From positions 1-6,685 of the forward strand of contig PSRF01000093.1 of the NCBI GenBank assembly GCA_003175865.1: DNA of 6,685 bases, given 5' to 3'. Made by a program: the position numbers and the translations under genes. The stretch comes from Blastocatellia bacterium. Lineage in GTDB: Bacteria; Acidobacteriota; Blastocatellia; Pyrinomonadales; Pyrinomonadaceae. This document shows, in pieces, positions 1 to 6,673 of this stretch. Position 1 is the first letter of the stretch. Every line of letters begins with the position of its first letter. Below the pieces are notes generated by a model. The model was not told the DNA's origin. It did no database searches and was given only the letters and a program-made list of their open reading frames with translations.

Positions 1-29
1 GTATGTAGGTCTAATGCAAACTCTTTCAT
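1..29 (-). CDS. Start of an unidentified gene downstream of ctaA (partial, cut by the left edge)
   Basis: An ATG at 29 (minus strand) opens a frame reading MKEFALDLH that continues off the window. It begins 7 bp after the ctaA stop codon. A possible Shine-Dalgarno AGGAG lies inside the end of ctaA (43-47), about 13 nt from this ATG, which is longer than ideal. Nine residues are too few to identify a family. From context, heme O synthase (ctaB/cyoE) or another cytochrome oxidase assembly gene would be a usual partner of ctaA, but that is only a guess from gene order. The true start could also lie further inside, beyond the edge. Confidence 0.4.
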
Positions 30-36
30 TAAAGAT

Positions 37-957
37 TCACGACTCCTGTGGCCTGGCTGTCAATGGAACTGCAGACTGCGAAGCCGGTAAAACTTTATAA
101 ACTCGAAGTGTCAAAACAATCGTTGTAGCAAACACTAAAGCTCCACAGGCAACATGGGCGACTGTAACTCCAACCATAGGGTTGAGTGGCTGCGGATCGT
201 TTGGCGATGACTGTCGCACAAGATAGGAGGCCAGTCCCAGTATCAACTGGAGACCCAACAACGATAATGCGATGGCGGCCGGTCTCGTCAGAAATGTCTG
301 GCCCTTATGTCGACGTAGAACTGATATCGCCGCGGCTCCTAAAGTCAGCGTCACGATAAATGCTCCAGTGACATGAGCAAGAACCAGATCGACTGGAAGA
401 AATTTGTCCCACGTCGCTGAATGCCTGAGCGTCGCGCCCAGTATCAGTTGTACAAAGATCGCAATTAACGCAACTGTGCAGATGTAACGAAGTGGTGGTC
501 CATCCTTTTCTTCAATCGACTGAGCTTCAATCCAACTGCGCGAAGTGAATACAGCCAAACTTACAGTGGTGCAAAAAAAGAGCTGAGCCAAGGTAGCGTG
601 TGCACTTGAAACCCAAAGCGGCAATAGCAACTTGACTGTCAAACCACCGAGCAGCCCCTGCGCAACCACTCCAACGAGTACCAACCCGCCGAGTCGACGT
701 ACCCACCTTCGCTTCTCTTTAAAGAACAAATAAAGCGCGAGCACTATCGTCAGGATACCGACTGACGTTGCAACCATTCTGTGCCCGTGTTCCCAAAATA
801 AATTTCCAACCATCCTGGGAAACACTTGACCATTTGACAGCGGCCAATCAGCGGTAGCGAGTCCTGCGTCATGACTCGTAACCAGTGCTCCGGCGATGAT
901 TAAGAAAAACGTCGCGCAAGCGACGAGAATTGCAAAACGATTAAGACCCCGGTTCAT
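37..957 (-). CDS. ctaA: Heme A synthase (COX15/CtaA family)
   Basis: Integral membrane enzyme that oxidises the C8 methyl of heme O to a formyl group, giving heme A for aa3/caa3-type oxidases. The 306 residues match the usual CtaA length and hold eight predicted helices (about 8-26, 61-80, 89-110, 118-136, 160-178, 190-212, 228-247, 263-286), as expected for two four-helix halves. The family signature ExxHR is present as E56/H59/R60. The other three histidines expected as heme ligands are H120 (SSAHATLAQ), H195 (LAHVTGAF) and H268 (VAHVACGAL). The first extracytoplasmic loop reads DWPLSNGQ and lacks the cysteine pair of Bacillus-type CtaA, so this is the cysteine-less class. The ATG at 957 is preceded by only a weak GGAAA close to the start. 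The palindromic repeat at 967-1051 lies immediately upstream. Family assignment is strong; the detailed mechanism is from family knowledge. Confidence 0.93.
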   Translation of the reverse strand: MNRGLNRFAILVACATFFLIIAGALVTSHDAGLATADWPLSNGQVFPRMVGNLFWEHGHRMVATSVGILTIVLALYLFFKEKRRWVRRLGGLVLVGVVAQGLLGGLTVKLLLPLWVSSAHATLAQLFFCTTVSLAVFTSRSWIEAQSIEEKDGPPLRYICTVALIAIFVQLILGATLRHSATWDKFLPVDLVLAHVTGAFIVTLTLGAAAISVLRRHKGQTFLTRPAAIALSLLGLQLILGLASYLVRQSSPNDPQPLNPMVGVTVAHVACGALVFATTIVLTLRVYKVLPASQSAVPLTARPQES

Positions 958-966
958 TGATTTCCG

Positions 967-1051
967 ATTGCGGATTTTTGGAGTGCGGCGCTGACTCTGT
1001 CAGCGCTTTGAAAGCGGCGACTGAGTCGCCGCACTCCAAAGCGTCGGCAAT
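967..1051. repeat. Composite nested palindrome (REP/MITE-like intergenic repeat)
   Basis: The core, 977-1040, is bounded by perfect 14-bp inverted arms TTTGGAGTGCGGCG (977-990) and CGCCGCACTCCAAA (1027-1040). Two smaller perfect hairpins sit inside: GCGCTGAC/GTCAGCGC (988-995 with 999-1006, loop TCT) and GCGGCGAC/GTCGCCGC (1014-1021 with 1025-1032, loop TGA). They are joined by a third palindrome, CGCTTT-G-AAAGCG (1004-1016). Outside the core, ATTGCGGA (967-974) and TCGGCAAT (1044-1051) pair at 7 of 8 positions, so the symmetry fills almost the whole gap between the lipoprotein stop and the ctaA start. Neither strand has a T-run after the stem, so it is not a standard intrinsic terminator. 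I recall similar GGAGTGCGGCGAC palindromes dispersed in Verrucomicrobia and Acidobacteria genomes; that memory needs a search. No clear target-site duplication is visible. Confidence 0.85.
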
Positions 1052-1054
1052 GTT

Positions 1055-1933
1055 TTAATGTCTGCTGCTACCGAGCATCGGGAATTCGACTGCCGGCATG
1101 ATTCTCAGATTGCCCGGCATTCCTGCAGATGCACCTTCACCAAAGGCGAAGTTAGCCGTTGCGCTGCCACCGGCCGGAACAGTCACATCCATCTCTTTTT
1201 GAGTCCCTGCTCCGCCTTCTTTCCACGCGATCACGTGGTACTTGCCTGGCGGTACGCCTTTGATAGTGAATGTTCCATCTTCAGCGCTAACCGCGAAGAA
1301 TGGAGTCTTCATAACGCCGATGTACGCTTTCATCCAGGGATGCTGATTGCACTTTACTGGTACGAGAATCTCTGCCTGTTTGAATGTCTTCTCGATTGGC
1401 GGTGCTCCGTTCGGCTGCGACTGGTTCCACTCGGGATTCACACTAGGTGTCCAGTGGATATTGTGTTGTGTCGGGTCGCTGTTGGTGATGGTTATCTTCT
1501 GATTGGTCTGAACGCCGAGAATGTGCGGGCGGTAGTGGCAACCATTCTGATCCAGCGTCACCGCGGCGGTCGGTGTTGCCCAGTCATAATCGGCAATCTT
1601 TGTGCCGTCAGTGGCTGTCCCGTCCTTAATATAGACAAATACGTTTGCCAGTTTGCCATCCTTAACGACTGTGTCTTCCGTCGCCAGGTTCGGATTCTTC
1701 TGACCACAAACAGGATCAGCTGATGTATCAATCTTCTTCGGCGCTGGTGCCGCACCGTTGAATGCAACTACTCCTGTGATCGTGCCAAGCCCACTCGTCG
1801 GCGGAGCTTTCTTGGCCGATGTTGTTTCAGAGCCTGCTTCGTTAGTTGCCGGCTGCTTATTGCACGCCATGGACATCAGCAAAAGAGACACGCCAATCGT
1901 CAACGAAAGCCAGACCTTTGTCTGCTTCTTCAT
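1055..1933 (-). CDS. Cupredoxin-like lipoprotein with carboxypeptidase-regulatory-like fold
   Basis: A 292-residue exported protein, probably a periplasmic copper electron carrier. The ATG at 1933 is preceded by GGAGGA at a 7-nt spacing. An in-frame TTG at 1948 would overlap that ribosome binding site and is less likely. Residues 1-23 form a signal peptide (KK, then a hydrophobic core) ending MSMAC, so C24 is the likely lipidated cysteine, although the lipobox is not canonical. A Gly/Ser/Thr/Lys-rich linker follows to about residue 50. Residues 51-265 match proteins often annotated as carboxypeptidase regulatory-like or plastocyanin/methylamine utilisation proteins: C76, GCHYRPH (C132, H133, H137), NSDPTQHNIH (H157, H160) and CNQHPWM (C195, H198, M201), then a beta-rich segment with VPPGKYHVIAW (227-237). 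The His-Cys-His-Met set is what a type 1 copper site needs. C76 and C132 could form a disulfide. Its place between the cytochrome bc genes and ctaA suggests service in the same electron chain. The exact redox partner is unknown. Confidence 0.85.
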   Translation of the reverse strand: MKKQTKVWLSLTIGVSLLLMSMACNKQPATNEAGSETTSAKKAPPTSGLGTITGVVAFNGAAPAPKKIDTSADPVCGQKNPNLATEDTVVKDGKLANVFVYIKDGTATDGTKIADYDWATPTAAVTLDQNGCHYRPHILGVQTNQKITITNSDPTQHNIHWTPSVNPEWNQSQPNGAPPIEKTFKQAEILVPVKCNQHPWMKAYIGVMKTPFFAVSAEDGTFTIKGVPPGKYHVIAWKEGGAGTQKEMDVTVPAGGSATANFAFGEGASAGMPGNLRIMPAVEFPMLGSSRH

Positions 1934-1940
1934 GATCAGT

Positions 1941-1946
1941 TCCTCC
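1941..1946 (-). promoter_or_regulatory. Ribosome binding site of the cupredoxin lipoprotein gene
   Basis: GGAGGA on the minus strand, 7 nt before the ATG at 1933. It decides the start: the longer frame from TTG at 1948 would have its first codons inside this site, and the ATG version begins with a proper signal peptide (MKKQTKVW). Confidence 0.85.
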
Positions 1947-1968
1947 AAACTAAGATATCTTTCAATTT

Positions 1969-2013
1969 AACTGTAGCACGGAATCCAGCCTAACGCAGAA
2001 CGCGCTCACAGTT
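1969..2013 (-). other. Possible stem-loop between the octaheme cytochrome and cupredoxin genes
   Basis: In the 86-bp gap between the two genes, AACTGTGAGC (2013-2004, minus strand) can pair with GCTACAGTT (1977-1969) with one bulged G, leaving a 26-nt loop. The stem is modest and is followed by AAATTGAAAG, not a T-run, so there is no good case for an intrinsic terminator. It may be a processing or stability element in a common mRNA, or chance. I saw no convincing -35/-10 pair in this gap. Confidence 0.25.
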
Positions 2014-2019
2014 GCAATT

Positions 2020-5000
2020 TTAAAACAAAGACTTCAGATGAAGCGCAGCACGCCACCCCAAACTATCATGGACCACGGTTTTGTAATGGTGCATGCTCGG
2101 ACGCTTTCGTCGAGATCGTACGTGGTTTTCTGCCGTTGCCGCTGCAGGCGCAGCAGGAGCCGCGGGCGATGCTGATAACAACGCACGCTGCTCGGCTGGA
2201 TCCATCAGGAACATGTATCGCACTAGCAACTTAGCGTGGTCCTGTTGGTAGGCCGCTGCACTAGCAGGCGGATTCGGCAAGTTAACTACCCAGCGATCTC
2301 CTTCTTTCTTGAATAGGCCCGTAGGCATCGCCGTTCCCGGACTGATCTGCGAAGGATCAAGTAACCAACGGAACGTCCAGTCAGGTTTTAAACGTTGACC
2401 AGCAAGCAGGAAGTTTGGAGCGATGGCTTTAGCATCGTGAGTCGGCTCTCCAGTGATGTGGCACTTCAAGCACGGCGTACCCGAAGTAAACATCTGGCGC
2501 GCTGTCAACTTTTCCTGGTCGGACAACGGCTGCATCGGCTCCTTAATATAAGGCTCCTGTTGGCCTGACATCGCCATAAAGAAGCGAACCAGGACCTGGA
2601 GCTCGTTGGATGAGAAGTTGAATGTTGGCATGCGGAACTGCAAGTAGGGTCGCACACCATTTCGGTCCAAACCGGGTTGCGGCTTCAGTGGCCCGCTTGC
2701 AGTTGCAGACTGAGGCGATGTTGAAGTTTGTGCGGCCGGTGACGGCTGCGCAGTTGCTGCCACCAGCGCATTAATCTGCAGTGTTTGTTCAGGACTCTTC
2801 TCGCCGCTTAATGATGGATCGTGCAAAAACTTCAACAACCACTCCGGATCCACGCGGGCACCTTCACTCGTCAACCGAGGTGGAAGTAAGTCCTTACCTT
2901 CAGACGTTTGATAGAACGGCAGATCCATTACGACAGATCGCTGCCCAACCTGCAATTGGTGACAGCCCATGCAGTTATACTTCTTGACTACCCACCAACC
3001 GTTCTGAATGTCCTGGCGCCGTTGATCCTGTGGATTAAAGAAGAGTGTCGAAGGAACGTTCGCGCCCTCTGAACCGACACTTCCCAGCAAGAATGTTGTC
3101 AATGCATTCCGCCACTCAGGTGTCAGATACGGACGGGGCATGCGCAGCCGATCTTTTGGATCCTTCTCTTTGCCTTCATCGTAGATCGATGGTTCAAAAA
3201 TCTTATGTTCGAAGAAACCCTTGTGGTTGTACCAGGGCTTCTCGGTCTTTTCGTCCGGATGAAGTTTCAATGGGTCCTGACCATCTTCCGCCCGTTTCGT
3301 CTGAAGCGCGAAATCGAGTCGTTCGATGGGAGTCGCACCTTCGACAGTTAACTCCTTGCCGATTCGCTGTTCATCCTCGAAGCCTTTGATTTCATGGCAG
3401 CCGGCACAACCATACTGCTTGATCAGAAGGCGGCCCTTCTCTTTCATCGCCGGGTCATCCATGAACGACGCGTCAGCGTACGAAGGCGGCGATGACAAGG
3501 AAAACAGGTAAGTTGCAATGTCGCGCGCGTCCTGCTCAGATAGACGGAAGTTCGGCATGACGGTCATGTTCTGAACTTGAAGTTCAGCGCCATCATTTGG
3601 ACACCGCGAGTGCAGTTCGGTGTCAAACACATAAGGCAGGTTATGCTTGGCGTAATCCTCTGGTGTCAGGTCCCGTTTCTCTTTTGGACAGTAAGGAGCG
3701 TAACGCTCACGTGGATTGTGTATCCAACGAACGATGTAGTCGAAGTTGGCCTTTTCCCCGACCTTTTGCAGGTTTGCTGCGAAGGTGCCTCCGATAACAC
3801 TGTCGCCTTCACCGATTGAATGACATGCTAGACAGCCACGCGATTCAAACAACACTTTGCCATGCGCAGTATCACCGCGGACTTGTTGAGGCAAACGACC
3901 GTCAAAACTGTCTTGCCACAGATAAGCAGCGATTGCCTGGATCTGTTGTTCCCCGTCCTTGTCACGCATGGGTGGGCGACCATTATCGACAGGTTCTGCA
4001 AAACGCCAGAACGTCGGCATTTTCGTTCCGGGACGGAAGCCCTGCGGATTCGAAAGCCAAACAGGAACCCATTCTCTACGCAACTTCAGCCGAACATCCT
4101 TCAGATTCGGACCAACTTTCTTCTGATCCTGCATCAAGTACTTCGCTTGCAGATTCAGTTGATCGATCCGAGCAGCCAATAAGCTGTTTGTGACCTTCAG
4201 ACTCTCAGCTTCCGTTAACATTTTCTTCGCGTCTTCCGGCGAAGTGTCGTCCGGTGGATTCTCATCCTGGCGAATCTGTTTCTGATTGGCAGTGATCTGG
4301 TCTTCTAGTTGACCGATAGTTTGTCGCACAGAAGCGAGTGCGTCTGTCTCGCGGTCGTAACCTTCGTAACGATGACAACCTGTGCAACCACGCTGCTGGA
4401 AGAGATCACGCCCGAGGTTCAATGTTTCAGCACCTTGAGTCACTCGATCTCGCGAGTGGCACTGCTGACAACCGGCTTCCGTATTCTCCTTAGCGAACAT
4501 AGGCCAGAGCCAGAACTTGTTTTGTCCGTGACTCTTCAGTTCACTCGTAGTGGCACGACCATTCCCCCAGTGACAACCGGAACAACCGAACTTGTCGGGG
4601 TTATGTATCTGCAGCAGTTCTCTTTTTGGATGACTGACAAACGCGTGCGCAAAACTGTCAGGCGTCTTACCTGGTCCACTTGGTGCCAGGTCGGAAGCTT
4701 TGATGTCGAGCGGCTCACGCACGCCAGCATGACAGACCTCACAGCGGTCGACGATGTTGTAATCGTTAACACTGATCTGATGGCCTAGTATTGAATAATC
4801 AAAGGCGGCCATCTTTCGCTTAAGACCGTCAATCGAAGCAGGTCCGAGACCAACCAAATGATTCTTCAGATAGTCGTCGCGCTTCTTAATCAGATCGTTC
4901 GGCGTTTTCAGCTTCTCCGCTTTTTGACCAAGCAACTCAGCTTTCTTATCGCGCAAACTCGTATAGAGTGTTTCGAGTTGGCTGTAGTTGAGACGCTGCT

Positions 5001-5541
5001 TCTGAATTGAACCATTCTGACCATTTGGAATTTCTACATCGACAAGTTCCTGCTTTTTCTGGTCAGCTTGTCGTCTGTAGCGTTCCTTCGCGGAGCCCTT
5101 GGAGGTTTCAACGTTGTAGCTGATTACAGTTAAACGGCCGCGTTGATTCTGGAACGGATCAGTAACGGCATCCAATTGTCCTTGCACTTGTTTGACTTCT
5201 TTATCGATCGCTTCAACTTCAGGCTTTACCTCTTCTTGAGCTGCTTTCGCCACCTCATCCAACTGTTGATACTCGGGACTCTCTTTGACCTCAGCCTCAC
5301 TCTTACCTGCGTTCTTTTTGATACTGTCGAGATAACGTGAGTAACGAGCGACGAACTCCTTTTGCATTCCCTTCCATGGTCGTTGACCAAAAGCTTCATC
5401 CCACAAAGCCCACGCGATAGACCCGATCATTAACAATGCACACAAGAGCATCCAACCGCTTGTCGAACGACTGACAATCGGATCCTGCGCGGGCAGTTCT
5501 TCTCTTCGTACTAAGGATTCGGGTCCTGGCGAATCAGCCAC
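2020..5541 (-). CDS. Membrane-anchored octaheme cytochrome c, probable subunit of the adjacent bc-type complex
   Basis: A 1173-residue electron-transfer protein with eight CxxCH heme sites at residues 267-271, 320-324, 358-362, 386-390, 570-574, 712-716, 857-861 and 1024-1028. A single N-terminal helix (about 30-47) anchors it, with the bulk in the periplasm. Residues 58-225 are charged and predicted coiled coil. The first three hemes form a compact module with candidate distal histidines H254, H299, H304, H313 and H338. The last five hemes each pair with a downstream Met-Pro (M508, M662, M801, M971, M1072), as in class I cytochrome c domains. Insertions are a second coiled coil (about 400-475) in the first of these domains, a Cys-containing segment (C618, C647) in the second, and an Ala/Ser/Thr/Pro linker (about 928-952) in the fourth. 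The start is GTG at 5541 with GGAGGA 9 nt upstream; the next in-frame Met (M31) is already in the membrane helix. It lies 22 bp after the cytochrome b gene. Residues 1138-1173 look unlike the rest and could reflect a frameshift. Role in quinol oxidation is inferred from context. Confidence 0.92.
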   Translation of the reverse strand: MADSPGPESLVRREELPAQDPIVSRSTSGWMLLCALLMIGSIAWALWDEAFGQRPWKGMQKEFVARYSRYLDSIKKNAGKSEAEVKESPEYQQLDEVAKAAQEEVKPEVEAIDKEVKQVQGQLDAVTDPFQNQRGRLTVISYNVETSKGSAKERYRRQADQKKQELVDVEIPNGQNGSIQKQRLNYSQLETLYTSLRDKKAELLGQKAEKLKTPNDLIKKRDDYLKNHLVGLGPASIDGLKRKMAAFDYSILGHQISVNDYNIVDRCEVCHAGVREPLDIKASDLAPSGPGKTPDSFAHAFVSHPKRELLQIHNPDKFGCSGCHWGNGRATTSELKSHGQNKFWLWPMFAKENTEAGCQQCHSRDRVTQGAETLNLGRDLFQQRGCTGCHRYEGYDRETDALASVRQTIGQLEDQITANQKQIRQDENPPDDTSPEDAKKMLTEAESLKVTNSLLAARIDQLNLQAKYLMQDQKKVGPNLKDVRLKLRREWVPVWLSNPQGFRPGTKMPTFWRFAEPVDNGRPPMRDKDGEQQIQAIAAYLWQDSFDGRLPQQVRGDTAHGKVLFESRGCLACHSIGEGDSVIGGTFAANLQKVGEKANFDYIVRWIHNPRERYAPYCPKEKRDLTPEDYAKHNLPYVFDTELHSRCPNDGAELQVQNMTVMPNFRLSEQDARDIATYLFSLSSPPSYADASFMDDPAMKEKGRLLIKQYGCAGCHEIKGFEDEQRIGKELTVEGATPIERLDFALQTKRAEDGQDPLKLHPDEKTEKPWYNHKGFFEHKIFEPSIYDEGKEKDPKDRLRMPRPYLTPEWRNALTTFLLGSVGSEGANVPSTLFFNPQDQRRQDIQNGWWVVKKYNCMGCHQLQVGQRSVVMDLPFYQTSEGKDLLPPRLTSEGARVDPEWLLKFLHDPSLSGEKSPEQTLQINALVAATAQPSPAAQTSTSPQSATASGPLKPQPGLDRNGVRPYLQFRMPTFNFSSNELQVLVRFFMAMSGQQEPYIKEPMQPLSDQEKLTARQMFTSGTPCLKCHITGEPTHDAKAIAPNFLLAGQRLKPDWTFRWLLDPSQISPGTAMPTGLFKKEGDRWVVNLPNPPASAAAYQQDHAKLLVRYMFLMDPAEQRALLSASPAAPAAPAAATAENHVRSRRKRPSMHHYKTVVHDSLGWRAALHLKSLF

Positions 5542-5550
5542 TATGATCGA

Positions 5551-5556
5551 TCCTCC
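5551..5556 (-). promoter_or_regulatory. Ribosome binding site supporting the GTG start of the octaheme cytochrome
   Basis: GGAGGA on the minus strand sits in the short gap after the cytochrome b stop, 9 nt before GTG at 5541. No ATG in frame lies between this site and the membrane helix, so GTG is the only sensible start. Confidence 0.8.
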
Positions 5557-5563
5557 GAGTTCG

Positions 5564-6655
5564 TCAGATGTTGAACCATGGAGTTACCCAGACATATTTA
5601 ATCGTCAGCGTCAGACGTAAAAGCAGTTTCACGGGCAACGCCAACAACACGCTGACTGCAAAAAACTGAAATGTCAGATACTGCAGGAGACTTGTTCGAG
5701 CGAGAATCTTTTCCTCGAAGTCGTTCTTGGGGAACCATTGCCACGGCCGTATCGACAATCGTTTAAAATCGACTGTCATCAACCAGTGGAAGAACAGCGC
5801 GCCAATGATGTAAAAACCACCCACGACCAGCATTCCAAAAATGAACTTAAATGGGTTCGCCGAAAGGAATCCCAAATGTAGCAGCTTGCCAATTCGACTC
5901 GTGGCTATCAGGTCGTGCAAGTCGATGTTCTTATCAAACACCACTGCGTTGTGGTCCCACGTTTGTCCTGGCCAGAACCAGATCCAACCTGGTCCTCTGA
6001 TGAATGTGCCGATTACGATCAGCGCGATCCACATCAGGAACCCCCACCCAAACATCATCACCGAGAACCGTCGCTGCTTGAGCGTGTAGTAACCATTTCC
6101 AAGCGGATTTGAATCGACATAAGGAAACGCCATCAAACCAATCATGATGATCGACGGCATCACGACCCCAGCAATCCATGGATCGAAGTAGACAAGCATT
6201 TCCTGAAGGCCGAGGAAGTACCACGGCGCCTTCGAAGGATTCATTGTCAGATTGGGATTAGCGGGTTCCTCGAGTGGTGCGTTGAGAGTTATTGACCAAA
6301 TAAAAAGAACCACCGTAACAATAACGGTGGCCAAAAACTCTATGCGAACCAGATAAGGCCAGACATGAAGCTCACGCGCCCAACCCGGTCGCCATGGTTC
6401 AACCTTGCGATGATGAGTCTTGGCCAACTTCGGATCTTTTTCGAGTTCGCCGATGAGTCGATCATTTGCAACCGCCTGTTTGACGCCCATCCACGTAAAG
6501 AATGGTACGAGAAAGAGCATCGCAACAATCGGAATGTTGTCAGGCGCCGAGGCAATTGTCCAAAGCTGATGCCAGTCTTCGACAAACGCAGCCGCGATCC
6601 CAACGAGTACGATGGCCGCTAGCAAGACTGTCCATTTATTTATGAACTTTCGCAT
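5564..6655 (-). CDS. Cytochrome b C-terminal domain (subunit IV-like) of a bc-type quinol:cytochrome c reductase
   Basis: A 363-residue polytopic membrane protein resembling the C-terminal half of cytochrome b, which supplies part of the quinol-oxidation (Qo) site. The core is about residues 95-230: a helix at 105-124, the loop LNAPLEEPANPNLTMNPSK, the motif APWYFLGLQE (143-152) at the place of the PEWY motif, then helices at about 158-177 and 198-217. Extra helices lie at about 9-25 and 41-57 before the core, and at 268-291 and 326-345 after it, so it is more than twice the length of plant or cyanobacterial subunit IV (about 160 residues). No heme b ligand pair is expected in this half; the b hemes belong to the N-terminal half, presumably encoded upstream with a Rieske protein. 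The ATG at 6655 has GGAAAG 9 nt upstream (6665-6670). It is followed within 22 bp by the octaheme cytochrome gene, indicating one operon and probably one complex. Which quinone it uses cannot be read directly. Confidence 0.9.
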   Translation of the reverse strand: MRKFINKWTVLLAAIVLVGIAAAFVEDWHQLWTIASAPDNIPIVAMLFLVPFFTWMGVKQAVANDRLIGELEKDPKLAKTHHRKVEPWRPGWARELHVWPYLVRIEFLATVIVTVVLFIWSITLNAPLEEPANPNLTMNPSKAPWYFLGLQEMLVYFDPWIAGVVMPSIIMIGLMAFPYVDSNPLGNGYYTLKQRRFSVMMFGWGFLMWIALIVIGTFIRGPGWIWFWPGQTWDHNAVVFDKNIDLHDLIATSRIGKLLHLGFLSANPFKFIFGMLVVGGFYIIGALFFHWLMTVDFKRLSIRPWQWFPKNDFEEKILARTSLLQYLTFQFFAVSVLLALPVKLLLRLTLTIKYVWVTPWFNI

Positions 6656-6673
6656 GACTGGATACTTTCCAAA

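Noticed and set aside
977..1040. The strong palindrome as a rho-independent terminator.
   Set aside because: Neither strand has a T-run after the stem, and the nested arms are unlike a simple terminator hairpin.
1058..1723. A 221-codon open frame on the plus strand.
   Set aside because: It lies antisense to the cupredoxin lipoprotein, has a Cys/His/Arg-rich composition typical of a shadow frame and no family signal.
1055..1948. A longer start (TTG at 1948) for the cupredoxin lipoprotein.
   Set aside because: It would put the first codons inside the GGAGGA ribosome binding site, and the ATG at 1933 gives a normal signal peptide.
4309..4788. A 159-codon open frame on the plus strand.
   Set aside because: It is antisense to the heme-bearing part of the octaheme cytochrome, whose CxxCH motifs establish the minus strand frame as the coding one.
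2020..6655. Alternative complex III (Act-type) instead of a bc-type complex.
   Set aside because: There is no molybdopterin/iron-sulfur ActB-like or NrfD-like protein in view, and the membrane protein has a cytochrome b C-terminal core.
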